Notes: generated by a model not told the origin, from the letters alone. A stretch of 12,569 nucleotides of DNA from JAYXXU01 sp049301135 (GCA_049301135.1 JBAQKP010000177.1:1-12569), one strand, 5' to 3'; shown: positions 1-6,866, counted from the first letter of the stretch. A program made the numbers and translations.

Positions 1-45
1 GTTCAGCATTGAGAGCCAAATTGAGTACGCTCAGAGAGAAAGATC

Positions 46-1071
46 ATGATCGACAAGCGATATCACGTTTTTATTAGCACCACAGAAGCCGATATGCATG
101 CCGAAAGGGTCGTCTTATCACAGACCTTAGTCAGTCAAGGATTCTTTTCTTGGGGGCTGGAGCAGCGCACGCCGCTGACCACTGCATTTGCCCGCCGTCA
201 GATTGATGATTGTGATTATTTTATCCTGATGCTGGGCAGTCGTTATGGCGAGTTGTCGGCTTCAGGGGTCAGCTATATGCACCTTGAGTATATTTACGCG
301 GTCACCAAGCAAAAACCAATCCTCGTGCTGATGTATGAGGCACCTGAGAGCCGTGCTGAGGAATTTCAGGACAAGAACCAAGAAGGCAAAGTCAAGTTTT
401 TGGATTTTCGTCGCCAATTGCAGCGTGAGCGCGATATGGTGATGACTTTCCGTGATTTGCGTGATCTCGAAATCGCGATTCGGCACACCATGCCCCAGTT
501 TTTAAATCGTTATCCGGCGCAAGGTTGGATTCGGCCGAATCAGCAGCAGGTGCAGCAATTGCAAGAAGAAAATGAACAACTCCGGCAAAAACTCATCCAG
601 CTTGAGCAACAGCAACCGCGTGTCAACAGCACGCCACAGCGCGTGGCTGATCTGCCGCAGGTGCAAGGTCACGAAGAGATCGCTTTTGATTACAAAGTAC
701 ATGCCTACCAAGATGGCAACTTTAGAGAGCTACGCCCACAGCGGCAGATGAGCTGGAACGACTTGCTGATGGTGATTGGCCCCGGTTTTAGCCCTGCCAT
801 GCCAGAAGACAGCTTTGCCAAAATCCTCAATGACTACCTGAATAGCACTGCACTCGCTGATGTGCGTGATGTGATGCCGCGTGCGCATGCTGTGGCGCGC
901 TGCCAGATTAATATCCGTGCGCTGCACATGATTAAAACTCAATTTAAGAACAACGCATGGATTGTTCCTGTGGGTCGCGATGATCGGCAGCGCATCCTAT
1001 GGGAGTTATCAGCGGCTGGTGAGCGGCAACTGTCACGACTGATGCAGCAGCAAATGAATAGTCGTGCATGA
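46..1071 (+). CDS. DUF4062 domain protein with coiled coil and C-terminal domain
   Basis: The protein has 341 residues. Residues 5-100 match the DUF4062 pattern: a first strand HVFISTT (7-13), then DDCDYFILMLGSRYG (54-68), then GVSYMHLEY (74-82) and a strand PILVLMY. DUF4062 domains are known mainly as N-terminal modules of larger proteins, often linked to NTPase or repeat regions, and their biochemical role is not settled. Here no NTPase follows. Residues 166-190 are Gln/Glu/Leu-rich and look like a short coiled coil, and residues 210-341 form a separate domain ending in WELSAAGERQLSRL that I do not recognise. No signal peptide or membrane segment is visible, so it is probably cytoplasmic. 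The start is supported by a purine-rich AGAGAGAAAG stretch just upstream. The gene stands alone, with an intrinsic terminator 30 bp after its stop. The domain call is firm; the function is unknown. Confidence 0.85.
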   Translation: MIDKRYHVFISTTEADMHAERVVLSQTLVSQGFFSWGLEQRTPLTTAFARRQIDDCDYFILMLGSRYGELSASGVSYMHLEYIYAVTKQKPILVLMYEAPESRAEEFQDKNQEGKVKFLDFRRQLQRERDMVMTFRDLRDLEIAIRHTMPQFLNRYPAQGWIRPNQQQVQQLQEENEQLRQKLIQLEQQQPRVNSTPQRVADLPQVQGHEEIAFDYKVHAYQDGNFRELRPQRQMSWNDLLMVIGPGFSPAMPEDSFAKILNDYLNSTALADVRDVMPRAHAVARCQINIRALHMIKTQFKNNAWIVPVGRDDRQRILWELSAAGERQLSRLMQQQMNSRA

Positions 1072-1100
1072 TGCGAATGACATCAGTTTGTTGAGTCTTT

Positions 1101-1126
1101 CACCCGCCCTGTGCGGGTGATTTTCT
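1101..1126 (+). terminator. Rho-independent terminator after the DUF4062 gene
   Basis: A perfect 7-bp GC-rich stem (CACCCGC at 1101-1107, GCGGGTG at 1113-1119) with loop CCTGT is followed by ATTTTCT. It lies 30 bp after the stop of the DUF4062 gene and about 40 bp before hemH. This separates the two transcription units. Confidence 0.85.
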
Positions 1127-1168
1127 GTTAGCGTAGCGCGCTGATTTGGTTGATCTGCTGGAGTTATG

Positions 1169-2191
1169 ATGCGCCCGAACCAAGCCCCCGAAATCGCGGT
1201 GTTACTGGCCAATCTTGGCACCCCTGATGCGGCAACACCTGCTGCGGTTGGCCGTTACTTACGGCAGTTTTTATCCGATCCTCGGGTGATCGAGATTCCG
1301 CGCTTGGTTTGGTTTGTGATCCTGAATCTGTTTGTGATTCCACTGCGCAGTAAGCGGGTAGCGCATGCCTATGCGTCGATTTGGCAAGATGGCGACTCGC
1401 CAATGCGCAATATTTTAAAACAGCAATGCCACGCCTTAGAGCAGCGGCTACAAGGGCAGTTTGGTGCGTTTCGGGTGTCGGTGCATCCAGTAATGAGCTA
1501 CGGCCAACCGGCGATTCCTGACACCATGAGTCGCTTACGTGCAGAAGGCGTTGAGCATTTTGTGGTGCTGCCATTGTTTCCGCAGTTTTCAGCGACCAGC
1601 AATGCTGCGGTGTACGATGCCGTGACCCGCTGGACACAGACCCAGCGCAACTTGCCATCGTTGACCATTTTAAAAGACTATTTTGCCCATCCGGCTTATA
1701 TCGCGGCGCTGGCTGACAGTGTGCGGCGGCATCAGGCCGAACATGGTGTGCCCGATAAGCTACTGATGTCGTTTCATGGGATTCCACAGCCGTACGCCGA
1801 CAAAGGCGACCCGTATCCGAAGCGCTGTCGCTGTACTGCGGCGCAGTTGGCGCAGGCGTTGGGGCTGCGTGAGGATCAGTGGCAGATCAGCTTTCAGTCA
1901 CGCTTTGGCAAGCAAGAGTGGGTCAAGCCGTATACCGATGTCACCTTAAAAAGCTGGGGCGAGCAAGGCGTAAAATCGGTACAGATCATCAGTCCTGCAT
2001 TTTCGGCCGATTGTTTGGAAACGCTAGAAGAACTGTCTGTGGAAAATCGCGAAACCTTTATTGAAGCGGGCGGCCAGACTTATAGTTATATTCCCGCGCT
2101 AAACGCCGATGCGGCGCATATCGACTTGTTAGAGCGTCTGAGTAAGCCGTTGGTACAAGGTTTTGTGGACACGCTAGACGGTTGGGTCTAA
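1169..2191 (+). CDS. hemH: Ferrochelatase
   Basis: Ferrochelatase inserts ferrous iron into protoporphyrin IX, the last step of protoheme synthesis, at the cytoplasmic face of the inner membrane. The protein has the family landmarks in order: LLANLGTPDAAT near the N terminus, SFHGIPQPYADKGDPY with the metal-binding and catalytic His at about residue 203, QSRFGKQEWVKPYTD at about 243-257, and ISPAFSADCLETLEEL with the conserved Glu at about 284. At 340 residues it is of normal bacterial length. Two ATG codons lie in tandem at 1166 and 1169. The GGAG at 1160-1163 is 2 nt from the first and 5 nt from the second, so the second is preferred; the choice changes one residue. The C-terminal part shows no Fe-S cluster cysteine set. 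The next gene begins 3 bp after the stop, suggesting co-transcription. Confidence 0.96.
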   Translation: MRPNQAPEIAVLLANLGTPDAATPAAVGRYLRQFLSDPRVIEIPRLVWFVILNLFVIPLRSKRVAHAYASIWQDGDSPMRNILKQQCHALEQRLQGQFGAFRVSVHPVMSYGQPAIPDTMSRLRAEGVEHFVVLPLFPQFSATSNAAVYDAVTRWTQTQRNLPSLTILKDYFAHPAYIAALADSVRRHQAEHGVPDKLLMSFHGIPQPYADKGDPYPKRCRCTAAQLAQALGLREDQWQISFQSRFGKQEWVKPYTDVTLKSWGEQGVKSVQIISPAFSADCLETLEELSVENRETFIEAGGQTYSYIPALNADAAHIDLLERLSKPLVQGFVDTLDGWV

Positions 2192-2194
2192 TCC

Positions 2195-2980
2195 ATGCCA
2201 TGTGAGGTGCGGCCGTACTTCGGTTGGAGCGCTGGATTACTGCTGCTCTGCGCAGTTATAGGTTGGTTGAGCAGTCGTTCGGTGGCTGCTGTGCAGATCG
2301 AACAGATTGTTTGGCAGCAGACGAAAATGACTGTGGTTCGAGTAGATTTGCGCCAGTCAGATTTTCGTTTGTTTTGGCGCGACCCACAACAGCAACCATA
2401 TCACCGCTTTGAATCGTTACGGTCTGATTTAGCCAAGCAGGACTTATCGTTACGCTTTGCCATGAACGCAGGCATGTACCACGCCGATCGCACTCCTGTC
2501 GGTATGTTGGTGCAGGATGGTCAGCTACAATTCCCGTTAAATACAGCCAATGGTGCTGGCAATTTTTTTTTACAACCGAACGGCGTATTTGCAGTGACTC
2601 AAGCCGGCCAAGCACTGCTAGAGCCGACACTACAGTTTGCACAACGCCAAATGAATTCCTTGCGGTGGGCAACACAATCGGGGCCGATGCTGGTGGTGAA
2701 TGGTCAAATCAATCCGTTGTTTGATCCACACTCTAGCTCACAGAGAATCCGTAATGCAGTGGGACGGATTGATGCCGATCATGTGGTGTTTGTGATCAGT
2801 GAGCAGCCGATCAGTTTTTACGGATTAGCGAGCCTGCTCAAAGATCGACTCGGTTGTAGCGATGCACTGTATCTCGATGGCAGTATTTCAGCGCTATATG
2901 ACTCAAAAAACCTGCGGCCTGCCCAGCCAGAGGATTTTGGGGTGATGCTTGGTGTCGTGGAGTCAAGCAACTCCCCGTGA
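2195..2980 (+). CDS. Secreted phosphodiester glycosidase (NAGPA)/DUF2233 family protein
   Basis: The protein has 261 residues and belongs to the phosphodiester glycosidase fold (NAGPA, PF09992; E. coli YigE/DUF2233 type). Recognisable blocks are AMNAGMYHADRTPVGMLV (89-106), QSGPMLVVNG (161-170), RNAVGR (186-191) and ALYLDGSISALY (224-235). The Asn, Asp and Gly residues of these blocks form the active-site region in the family. Residues 13-32 are hydrophobic and end in SRSVAA, giving a plausible signal peptide or N-terminal anchor, so the domain should act in the periplasm. The natural substrate of the bacterial members is generally unknown, possibly a sugar-phosphodiester in the envelope. It starts 3 bp after hemH with only a weak GGTTGGG-like ribosome site, so translation may depend on coupling to hemH. 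It converges on the SDR gene, with 15 bp between the stops and no terminator seen. Confidence 0.85.
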   Translation: MPCEVRPYFGWSAGLLLLCAVIGWLSSRSVAAVQIEQIVWQQTKMTVVRVDLRQSDFRLFWRDPQQQPYHRFESLRSDLAKQDLSLRFAMNAGMYHADRTPVGMLVQDGQLQFPLNTANGAGNFFLQPNGVFAVTQAGQALLEPTLQFAQRQMNSLRWATQSGPMLVVNGQINPLFDPHSSSQRIRNAVGRIDADHVVFVISEQPISFYGLASLLKDRLGCSDALYLDGSISALYDSKNLRPAQPEDFGVMLGVVESSNSP

Positions 2981-2995
2981 TCCGCAGCATTCAGC

Positions 2996-3826
2996 TTAAA
3001 GATAATCGGCCAGCAGTGCCAAGGCCTGCTCATGTAGTTTAGCGGCAGCAACTGGATCTTTCGCTTCGCGCGATTGCGCATCTGGCCACTGGGCACTGAC
3101 GTAGTCACCGTTGCGGGTTGCCCAATCGACACTCAGTGCCATGTCTTCCATCAGTTTGGCTGGTGCTGCGGTCGATACCAGCCCGATGCGCATCACCTGG
3201 TGTACCAAGCGGGGCAGGCCGCGATAGATTTCAGAATCAATCGCACCAGGGTGTAAGGCATTGCTGGTGACGTTTGAGCCGGCCAGTTGTGCGGCGAGCG
3301 CGTGGCTAAACAACAGATTGGCCAGTTTCGATTGACCATAAAAAAACAGCGGATTGTAGCGACCTTCAGCACGAAACCGCTGTGGCTGAATACTGCCGAC
3401 CCAATGCGCGACTGATGCAACATTGATTACCCGTCCCTGTTTGGCGTTTCTTAGCAGTGGCAGGAGTTTCAAGGTCAGCAACACATGACCCAGATAATTC
3501 ACCCCAAATTGCTGCTCAAAGCCATCGACCGTGAATTGTTTGTCTTTAGCAAACAGCCCCGCATTGTTAATCAGTACGTCGAGTCGGTCGTAACGTTGCA
3601 CAATCTCAGCCGCGCAGCGTTGTACGTCGGCCAAGCTGTTTAAATCTAAGGCAACCAGATCGACCTGACCTGCCCCAAGCTGTTGAAGTTGTTGCTGTGC
3701 GGCGCGGGCTTTGTCCAGATTACGACAAGCCAAAATCACGTGTGCGCCTTGTTTGACCAGTCGTTCAGCAGTCGCGTAACCGATGCCAGTGTTTGCGCCA
3801 GTAATCAAAATCCGAGGGGTAGACAT
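2996..3826 (-). CDS. Short-chain dehydrogenase/reductase (SDR), retinol dehydrogenase-like
   Basis: This is a 276-residue classical-type SDR. The Rossmann glycine motif TGANTGIG is at residues 9-16, NNAG at 87-90, a conserved Asn at 110, the catalytic Ser at 138 (INVASVAH) and the YxxxK pair Y163/K167 in FYGQSK. An Arg in ACRN after beta-2 suggests a preference for NADP(H). The overall pattern (LACRN, HPGAI, LPLLRNAKQGRVINVASVAH) resembles retinol dehydrogenase or WW-domain oxidoreductase-like bacterial SDRs, whose substrates cannot be read from sequence. An upstream GTG at 3835 is also in frame, but the ATG at 3826 has an AGGTGA ribosome site 5 nt upstream that overlaps that GTG, so the ATG is chosen. 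It is downstream of the MetC-type gene on the same strand, 67 bp apart, with a likely promoter of its own. Confidence 0.92.
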   Translation of the reverse strand: MSTPRILITGANTGIGYATAERLVKQGAHVILACRNLDKARAAQQQLQQLGAGQVDLVALDLNSLADVQRCAAEIVQRYDRLDVLINNAGLFAKDKQFTVDGFEQQFGVNYLGHVLLTLKLLPLLRNAKQGRVINVASVAHWVGSIQPQRFRAEGRYNPLFFYGQSKLANLLFSHALAAQLAGSNVTSNALHPGAIDSEIYRGLPRLVHQVMRIGLVSTAAPAKLMEDMALSVDWATRNGDYVSAQWPDAQSREAKDPVAAAKLHEQALALLADYL

Positions 3827-3844
3827 ATCCGTCACCTGAGTAAA

Positions 3845-3896
3845 AGAATGCGCTGTTTATCGCACGTTTTTTGCATTCTGACAACCTGTGTTGTCA
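3845..3896. repeat. Two small inverted repeats between the lyase and SDR genes
   Basis: TGACAAC (3879-3885) and GTTGTCA (3890-3896) pair perfectly over 7 bp around a CTGT loop and include the stop codon of the lyase gene. A second pair, AGAATGC (3845-3851) and GCATTCT (3873-3879), encloses the candidate -10 box. Neither stem is followed by a T run in the direction of transcription. They look more like operator or mRNA-end structures than an intrinsic terminator. Confidence 0.45.
3849..3884 (-). promoter_or_regulatory. Candidate sigma70 promoter of the SDR gene
   Basis: Read on the minus strand, TTGTCA (3884-3879) and GATAAA (3861-3856) are exactly 17 bp apart. This gives five of six and four of six consensus matches. 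The predicted start is near 3849, leaving a short leader of about 23 nt before the ATG at 3826. The -35 box lies inside the small palindrome that overlaps the stop codon of the upstream lyase gene. Confidence 0.5.
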
Positions 3897-5087
3897 AATA
3901 TGCCCCAGTTGTTGCAGCGCTTGTGATAAGTCCTGTTGTAGATCAGCAACATCCTCTAGACCAATCGAAAACCTGACCAAACACCCGCGCTGCAAATGCG
4001 CTGAACCTTCAGGACGAATACCATCTAACCGATAACTCATCACCAGACTGACGGGGCCGCCCCAACTAAAACCGATTTTAAACAAGCGCAGCGCATCACA
4101 AAAATCATCAACTTGAGCCTGATTGATCTCTGCCTGAAAAATCACACTAAACAAGCCTGCTGCTAGATTGCTATGACCACAGACCGCTACCCACTCTGCA
4201 TAACCCGCGCTATCGGGTCGCGCAGGATGTAGCACTTGCGCGATGGGTGCTTGATCAGCCAACCAGTCGGCCAGTTGTCGCGCCTGCTGGTCTTGCTGTT
4301 GATAGCGCAGTAGCAGCGTCGGCAGGTTGCGCAGCACCAGCTCTGCATCATTGGCGGCGATGCCAATCCCAAGCTGCGCATGTGCGTCTTTCAACCGTAG
4401 ATGTAGCGTCCGATCACGGGTCACGATACTGCCCATCAGCACATCCGCGCCGCCACTGGGATACTTGGTCAGCGCATGAATGCTGATATCCACCTCATAG
4501 TCAAATGCACAAAACGCCAAACCCGCACCCCATGTATTGTCCAACGCGGTTAAGATGTTGTGCGCTTTGGCTTTGGCAATCAATGCCCGCAATGCCGGAA
4601 ACTCCATCGTTACCGAACCAGCCGCCTCTAACCAGAGTAGCCGCGTATTGCCGCGAAGTTCGAGCCGTTCCGGTTGCAGCGGATCATATAGCCGATACGT
4701 CACGCCATACTGCGCCATCAGGCGTTTGACCAGATCCAGCGCCGGTGCGTAGACATTGTCGGGCAGTAGCACTTCATCGCCCTGTCGCAGTAACGCCAGA
4801 TTCACCACACTGAGCGCCGACAAACCACTCGGCGCAAGCAGGCAATACTGACCGCCTTCTAAGCGTGCAATCCGATCCGCCAATTCAAACGTGGTCGGTG
4901 TGCCATGCAGCCCATAGCTATAGTCGTAATCGGCTTGCCAATCGCGGGCGCGTAGATCGGCCATCGAGGCAAAAAATACACTGGATGCCTTATGAATCGG
5001 TGTGGTTGCCGATGCAAAACCAGACGGCAGTGGGCTACGCTGATGAATCAATTGAGTGATCAGATGGTCAGGCGAGGATTCAGACAT
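3894..5087 (-). CDS. metC: MetC-type PLP-dependent lyase (probable cystathionine beta-lyase)
   Basis: This 397-residue protein is a Cys/Met-metabolism PLP enzyme (fold type I). Seen in order are the YGLHGTPTTFELADRIARLEGG block (about 58-79) typical of cystathionine beta-lyases, the SGLSAL cofactor-phosphate region (about 87-92), the PLP ring Asp in LDNTWGAG (D183), and the Schiff-base lysine in HALTKYPSGGADVLMG (K208). Cystathionine beta-lyase cleaves cystathionine to homocysteine, ammonia and pyruvate in methionine synthesis. The GTPT block and the SGGADVLMG block favour MetC over MetB or MetZ, but a related C-S lyase role cannot be excluded from sequence. The ATG at 5087 is chosen; a GTG directly before it is in frame. 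The ribosome site is weak. It is divergent from the amidotransferase gene and is followed by the SDR gene. Confidence 0.85.
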   Translation of the reverse strand: MSESSPDHLITQLIHQRSPLPSGFASATTPIHKASSVFFASMADLRARDWQADYDYSYGLHGTPTTFELADRIARLEGGQYCLLAPSGLSALSVVNLALLRQGDEVLLPDNVYAPALDLVKRLMAQYGVTYRLYDPLQPERLELRGNTRLLWLEAAGSVTMEFPALRALIAKAKAHNILTALDNTWGAGLAFCAFDYEVDISIHALTKYPSGGADVLMGSIVTRDRTLHLRLKDAHAQLGIGIAANDAELVLRNLPTLLLRYQQQDQQARQLADWLADQAPIAQVLHPARPDSAGYAEWVAVCGHSNLAAGLFSVIFQAEINQAQVDDFCDALRLFKIGFSWGGPVSLVMSYRLDGIRPEGSAHLQRGCLVRFSIGLEDVADLQQDLSQALQQLGHI

Positions 5088-5150
5088 CACAACACCACTG
5101 GATAAACAAGACAGCTCGAATAGTAGCGTAAATTGTTGTGGTCAGACGGT

Positions 5151-5177
5151 AGCATAGCGTCAAAAAATCGTTATGCT
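5151..5177. promoter_or_regulatory. Inverted repeat in the divergent lyase/amidotransferase control region
   Basis: AGCATAGCG (5151-5159) and CGTTATGCT (5169-5177) form an inverted repeat with 8 of 9 matching positions plus one G-T wobble. They are separated by the 9-bp AT-rich spacer TCAAAAAAT. It lies 36 bp before the amidotransferase ATG and 63 bp from the lyase ATG, which is a natural place for a shared operator. No convincing promoter pair could be assigned on either strand, and it does not match the MetJ box (AGACGTCT). Confidence 0.4.
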
Positions 5178-5213
5178 TAAACGGTCAATCCTGTGTGATC
5201 TGGAAAAAACGAC

Positions 5214-5969
5214 ATGAACCAAACTACTGAACCTACCGCGCTACGCGTACATTTTTTTCAGCATATTCAAGGCGAAGGCTTGGGCAGTCTTGCCAGTTGG
5301 CTGTCCGCACACGCGACACAGGTCAGTTGTACTGAGTTTTTTGCACTGCCGCCTGAACAAGCGCAGGTCGAGTTGCCGGAGATCGCGCAGGTTGATTTGC
5401 TGGTGATTATGGGCGGTGCGATGAGCGTGAATGACGAAGCGGACTACTCATGGTTGGTCAGTGAGAAAGCATGGATTCGCCAGTATGTTGCACAAGGCAA
5501 GTCAGTGGTTGGGCTGTGCTTGGGGGCGCAATTGATCGCCAGTGCGCTCGGTGCAACCGTCAAACGCAACACATACAGTGAGATTGGTTGGTGGCCGGTA
5601 CAACGGGTCGCCGTACAATCTCACAATACGCCGATTTTTGAGTTTCCATATCAGCTTGTGCCGCTCAGTTGGCACGGTGATACCTTTGAGTTGCCAGCCG
5701 GTGCTGTATTGTTGGCCGAAAGCGCAGCCTGTCCACATCAAGCCTATCAACTCGGTACGCATGTATTGGCGTTTCAGTTTCATCCCGAAAGCACGCCAGC
5801 GAATGCACGTTTGTTTGCTGAAGATGTGGACTATCAGCAGATGGTCGGTGGGCAATATGTGCAGCCTTTGGCTGAAATTGTTGGCGTGTCGGATCAGCAG
5901 TTTGTTGCGCCGAATCAGTTGTTAGAACGGGCGGTTGAGTTTGTTTTAGCTGGAGGTGTTGTTGCATGA
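5214..5969 (+). CDS. Class I glutamine amidotransferase (GMP synthase GATase-like)
   Basis: The protein is a 251-residue stand-alone class I glutaminase domain. The nucleophile elbow is GLCLGAQLIASALGA with C102, and the His-Glu pair of the triad is in FQFHPES (H190, E192). An oxyanion-type glycine loop, IMGGAMSVND, is at about 65-74. Such domains release ammonia from glutamine for a partner synthase or act on gamma-glutamyl substrates. This group (E. coli YfeJ-like) is usually annotated as a GMP synthase-type amidotransferase, but there is no ATP-pyrophosphatase domain here, so it is not GuaA. The start ATG has GGAAAAAA about 4 nt upstream. Its stop overlaps the start of the next small ORF in an ATGA junction, so the two are probably translationally coupled. 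Confidence 0.88.
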   Translation: MNQTTEPTALRVHFFQHIQGEGLGSLASWLSAHATQVSCTEFFALPPEQAQVELPEIAQVDLLVIMGGAMSVNDEADYSWLVSEKAWIRQYVAQGKSVVGLCLGAQLIASALGATVKRNTYSEIGWWPVQRVAVQSHNTPIFEFPYQLVPLSWHGDTFELPAGAVLLAESAACPHQAYQLGTHVLAFQFHPESTPANARLFAEDVDYQQMVGGQYVQPLAEIVGVSDQQFVAPNQLLERAVEFVLAGGVVA

Positions 5970-6094
5970 GTGAGTCATTACCCCCTGCCGCGCTGCAAGC
6001 CCTGCAACAAGGCCGCATGATTGAGGCGATTAAGATCGTCCGTACCGAACACAATTTAGGTTTCTACGTGCTTAGTGCTGACACAGGTGAATAA
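5966..6094 (+). CDS. 42-residue ORF resembling a truncated bL12 (L7/L12) C-terminal domain protein
   Basis: This short ORF starts inside the stop of the amidotransferase gene (ATGA). It begins with a GGAGG-containing ribosome site at 5952-5956. Residues 5-32 read LPPAALQALQQG, then RMIEAIKIVRTEHNLG. The second part matches the start of the bL12 C-terminal fold, whose usual pattern is K-I-x-A-I-K-x-x-R-E-x-x-G-L-G-L-K-E-A-K. Small bacterial proteins with only this domain are common and typically continue through LKEAK for another 20-40 residues. Here the match ends at NLG and runs into FYVLSADTGE and a stop, with no recognisable continuation in the next 40 bp in any frame I read. It may be a remnant of such a gene or a real micro-protein. 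It is not the true rplL. Confidence 0.55.
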   Translation: MSESLPPAALQALQQGRMIEAIKIVRTEHNLGFYVLSADTGE

Positions 6095-6133
6095 GTGTGT
6101 ATGCTTGGAATGCCTAATGTCTGAGAGTAAGTC

Positions 6134-6325
6134 ATGAAAGAGTTTATCCGGCGAATTTTTGTAGTGCTTTGGATTGTTTTTGGATTGCTGGGTGTCGCTG
6201 CGCTTGGTTCACTAGACGAGCGTGCTGTTGGCGCATGGTTACTTGCAGTGGCGTTTATTTCTGCGGTGCAGTATGTCGTAACTGGTTCACCCAATCCAAT
6301 CCATATGTTTGATCCAAAGGACTAG
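6134..6325 (+). CDS. Small two-helix membrane protein, unknown function
   Basis: The 63-residue protein has a short positively charged N terminus (K2, R6, R7). Two hydrophobic stretches follow at about 8-25 and 31-50, joined by a charged turn SLDER, with a polar tail GSPNPIHMFDPKD. The charge pattern suggests both ends in the cytoplasm, with two transmembrane helices in the inner membrane. A weak GAGAGTAAG site precedes the ATG. I do not recognise a family. It sits 39 bp after the bL12-like fragment and 62 bp before the DUF559 gene, so it could be co-transcribed with the amidotransferase. The codon pattern and hydrophobic design argue for a real gene, but it is short. Confidence 0.6.
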   Translation: MKEFIRRIFVVLWIVFGLLGVAALGSLDERAVGAWLLAVAFISAVQYVVTGSPNPIHMFDPKD

Positions 6326-6387
6326 TTTTTATGCATAGGAGTTATGGCTAGCAAACGCACTTCAACTATACAAAAAGGATAAGAAAC

Positions 6388-6741
6388 ATGCTGAGCCACA
6401 CACCGACAGCGCTGACACATGCCAAACAGTTACGCCAGCAGCAGACAGATGCCGAAAAATTACTATGGTCAAAAGTGCGTAATCGGCAACTGAGAAATTT
6501 GAAATTTCGACGGCAAGTGCCAATCGGCTCTTATATTGTGGATTTTTACTGTCACGAACAGGGCTTAGTGGTCGAGCTAGATGGAGGTCAACATATACAA
6601 CAGGTCGAATATGATCAAATTCGCACTGACTTTTTACAAGCGCAGGGTTTAACGGTGTTACGCTTTTGGAATCATCAAGTCATTCAAAATACTGATGGGG
6701 TCTTACTCGAGGTATTACGGGCGGTTAACATTCATTACTGA
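6388..6741 (+). CDS. DUF559 domain (Vsr-like) endonuclease-related protein
   Basis: The protein has 117 residues, a normal size for DUF559. It carries the family signature almost end to end: the N-terminal AKQLRQQQTDAEKLLWSKVRNRQL, then LKFRRQVPIGSYIVDFYC (38-55), VVELDGGQH (61-69), a YDQIRTDFL helix and VLRFWNHQV (90-98). D52 and E63 with D65 occupy the places of a PD-(D/E)XK nuclease active site, the fold shared with Vsr mismatch endonucleases. No DNA target or biological role is established for the group, as far as I know. An AAGGA site 12 nt before the ATG supports the start. The stop is followed within 5 bp by a REP-like palindrome pair, an association discussed in the findings. It may be co-transcribed with the small membrane protein. 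Confidence 0.88.
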   Translation: MLSHTPTALTHAKQLRQQQTDAEKLLWSKVRNRQLRNLKFRRQVPIGSYIVDFYCHEQGLVVELDGGQHIQQVEYDQIRTDFLQAQGLTVLRFWNHQVIQNTDGVLLEVLRAVNIHY

Positions 6742-6745
6742 CTCG

Positions 6746-6778
6746 CCCTCACCCCAGCCCTCTCCCAGAGGGAGAGGG
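6746..6778 (+). repeat. REP-like palindromic unit A
   Basis: A 33-bp unit beginning 5 bp after the DUF559 stop. It has a single-stranded-type head (CCCTCACCCCAG) and a perfect 9-bp hairpin, CCCTCTCCC (6758-6766) and GGGAGAGGG (6770-6778), with an AGA loop. The head is itself a near copy of the left hairpin arm. The pattern is that of dispersed palindromic repeats known from many bacterial genomes. Confidence 0.8.
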
Positions 6779-6833
6779 GGTTTCACGATGGGATTAAAAC
6801 GTGCACTGCTCAAACAGATCAGCAACATAAGTT

Positions 6834-6866
6834 CCTTCTCCCTTTGGGAGGAGGCTAGGAGGAGGG
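6834..6866 (-). repeat. REP-like palindromic unit B, inverted relative to unit A
   Basis: Read on the minus strand this 33-bp unit matches unit A at 26 of 33 positions with no gaps. Its hairpin, CCTTCTCCC (6834-6842) and GGGAGGAGG (6846-6854) on the plus strand, pairs at 8 of 9 positions around TTT. With unit A it forms an inverted pair spanning 6746-6866 around a 55-bp unique centre. This is the layout of a BIME or small non-autonomous element. Confidence 0.75.

Noticed and set aside
1164..1787. Long 207-codon open frame on the minus strand across hemH
   Set aside because: It lies wholly antisense to a well-conserved ferrochelatase, has low-complexity Ser/His/Arg-rich content and no family resemblance; a shadow frame.
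2959..2974. GGAGT/ACTCC stem at the end of the phosphodiester glycosidase gene as a terminator
   Set aside because: The 5-bp stem is within the coding region and is not followed by T residues.
5091..5213. Several partial -35/-10 matches on both strands in the divergent region
   Set aside because: Each candidate had one good box but no partner at 16-18 bp spacing, so no promoter was called.
6344..6382. 12-codon mini-ORF before the DUF559 gene as a possible leader peptide
   Set aside because: The GGAG is only 2 nt from its ATG and the peptide shows no regulatory codon run or attenuator structure.
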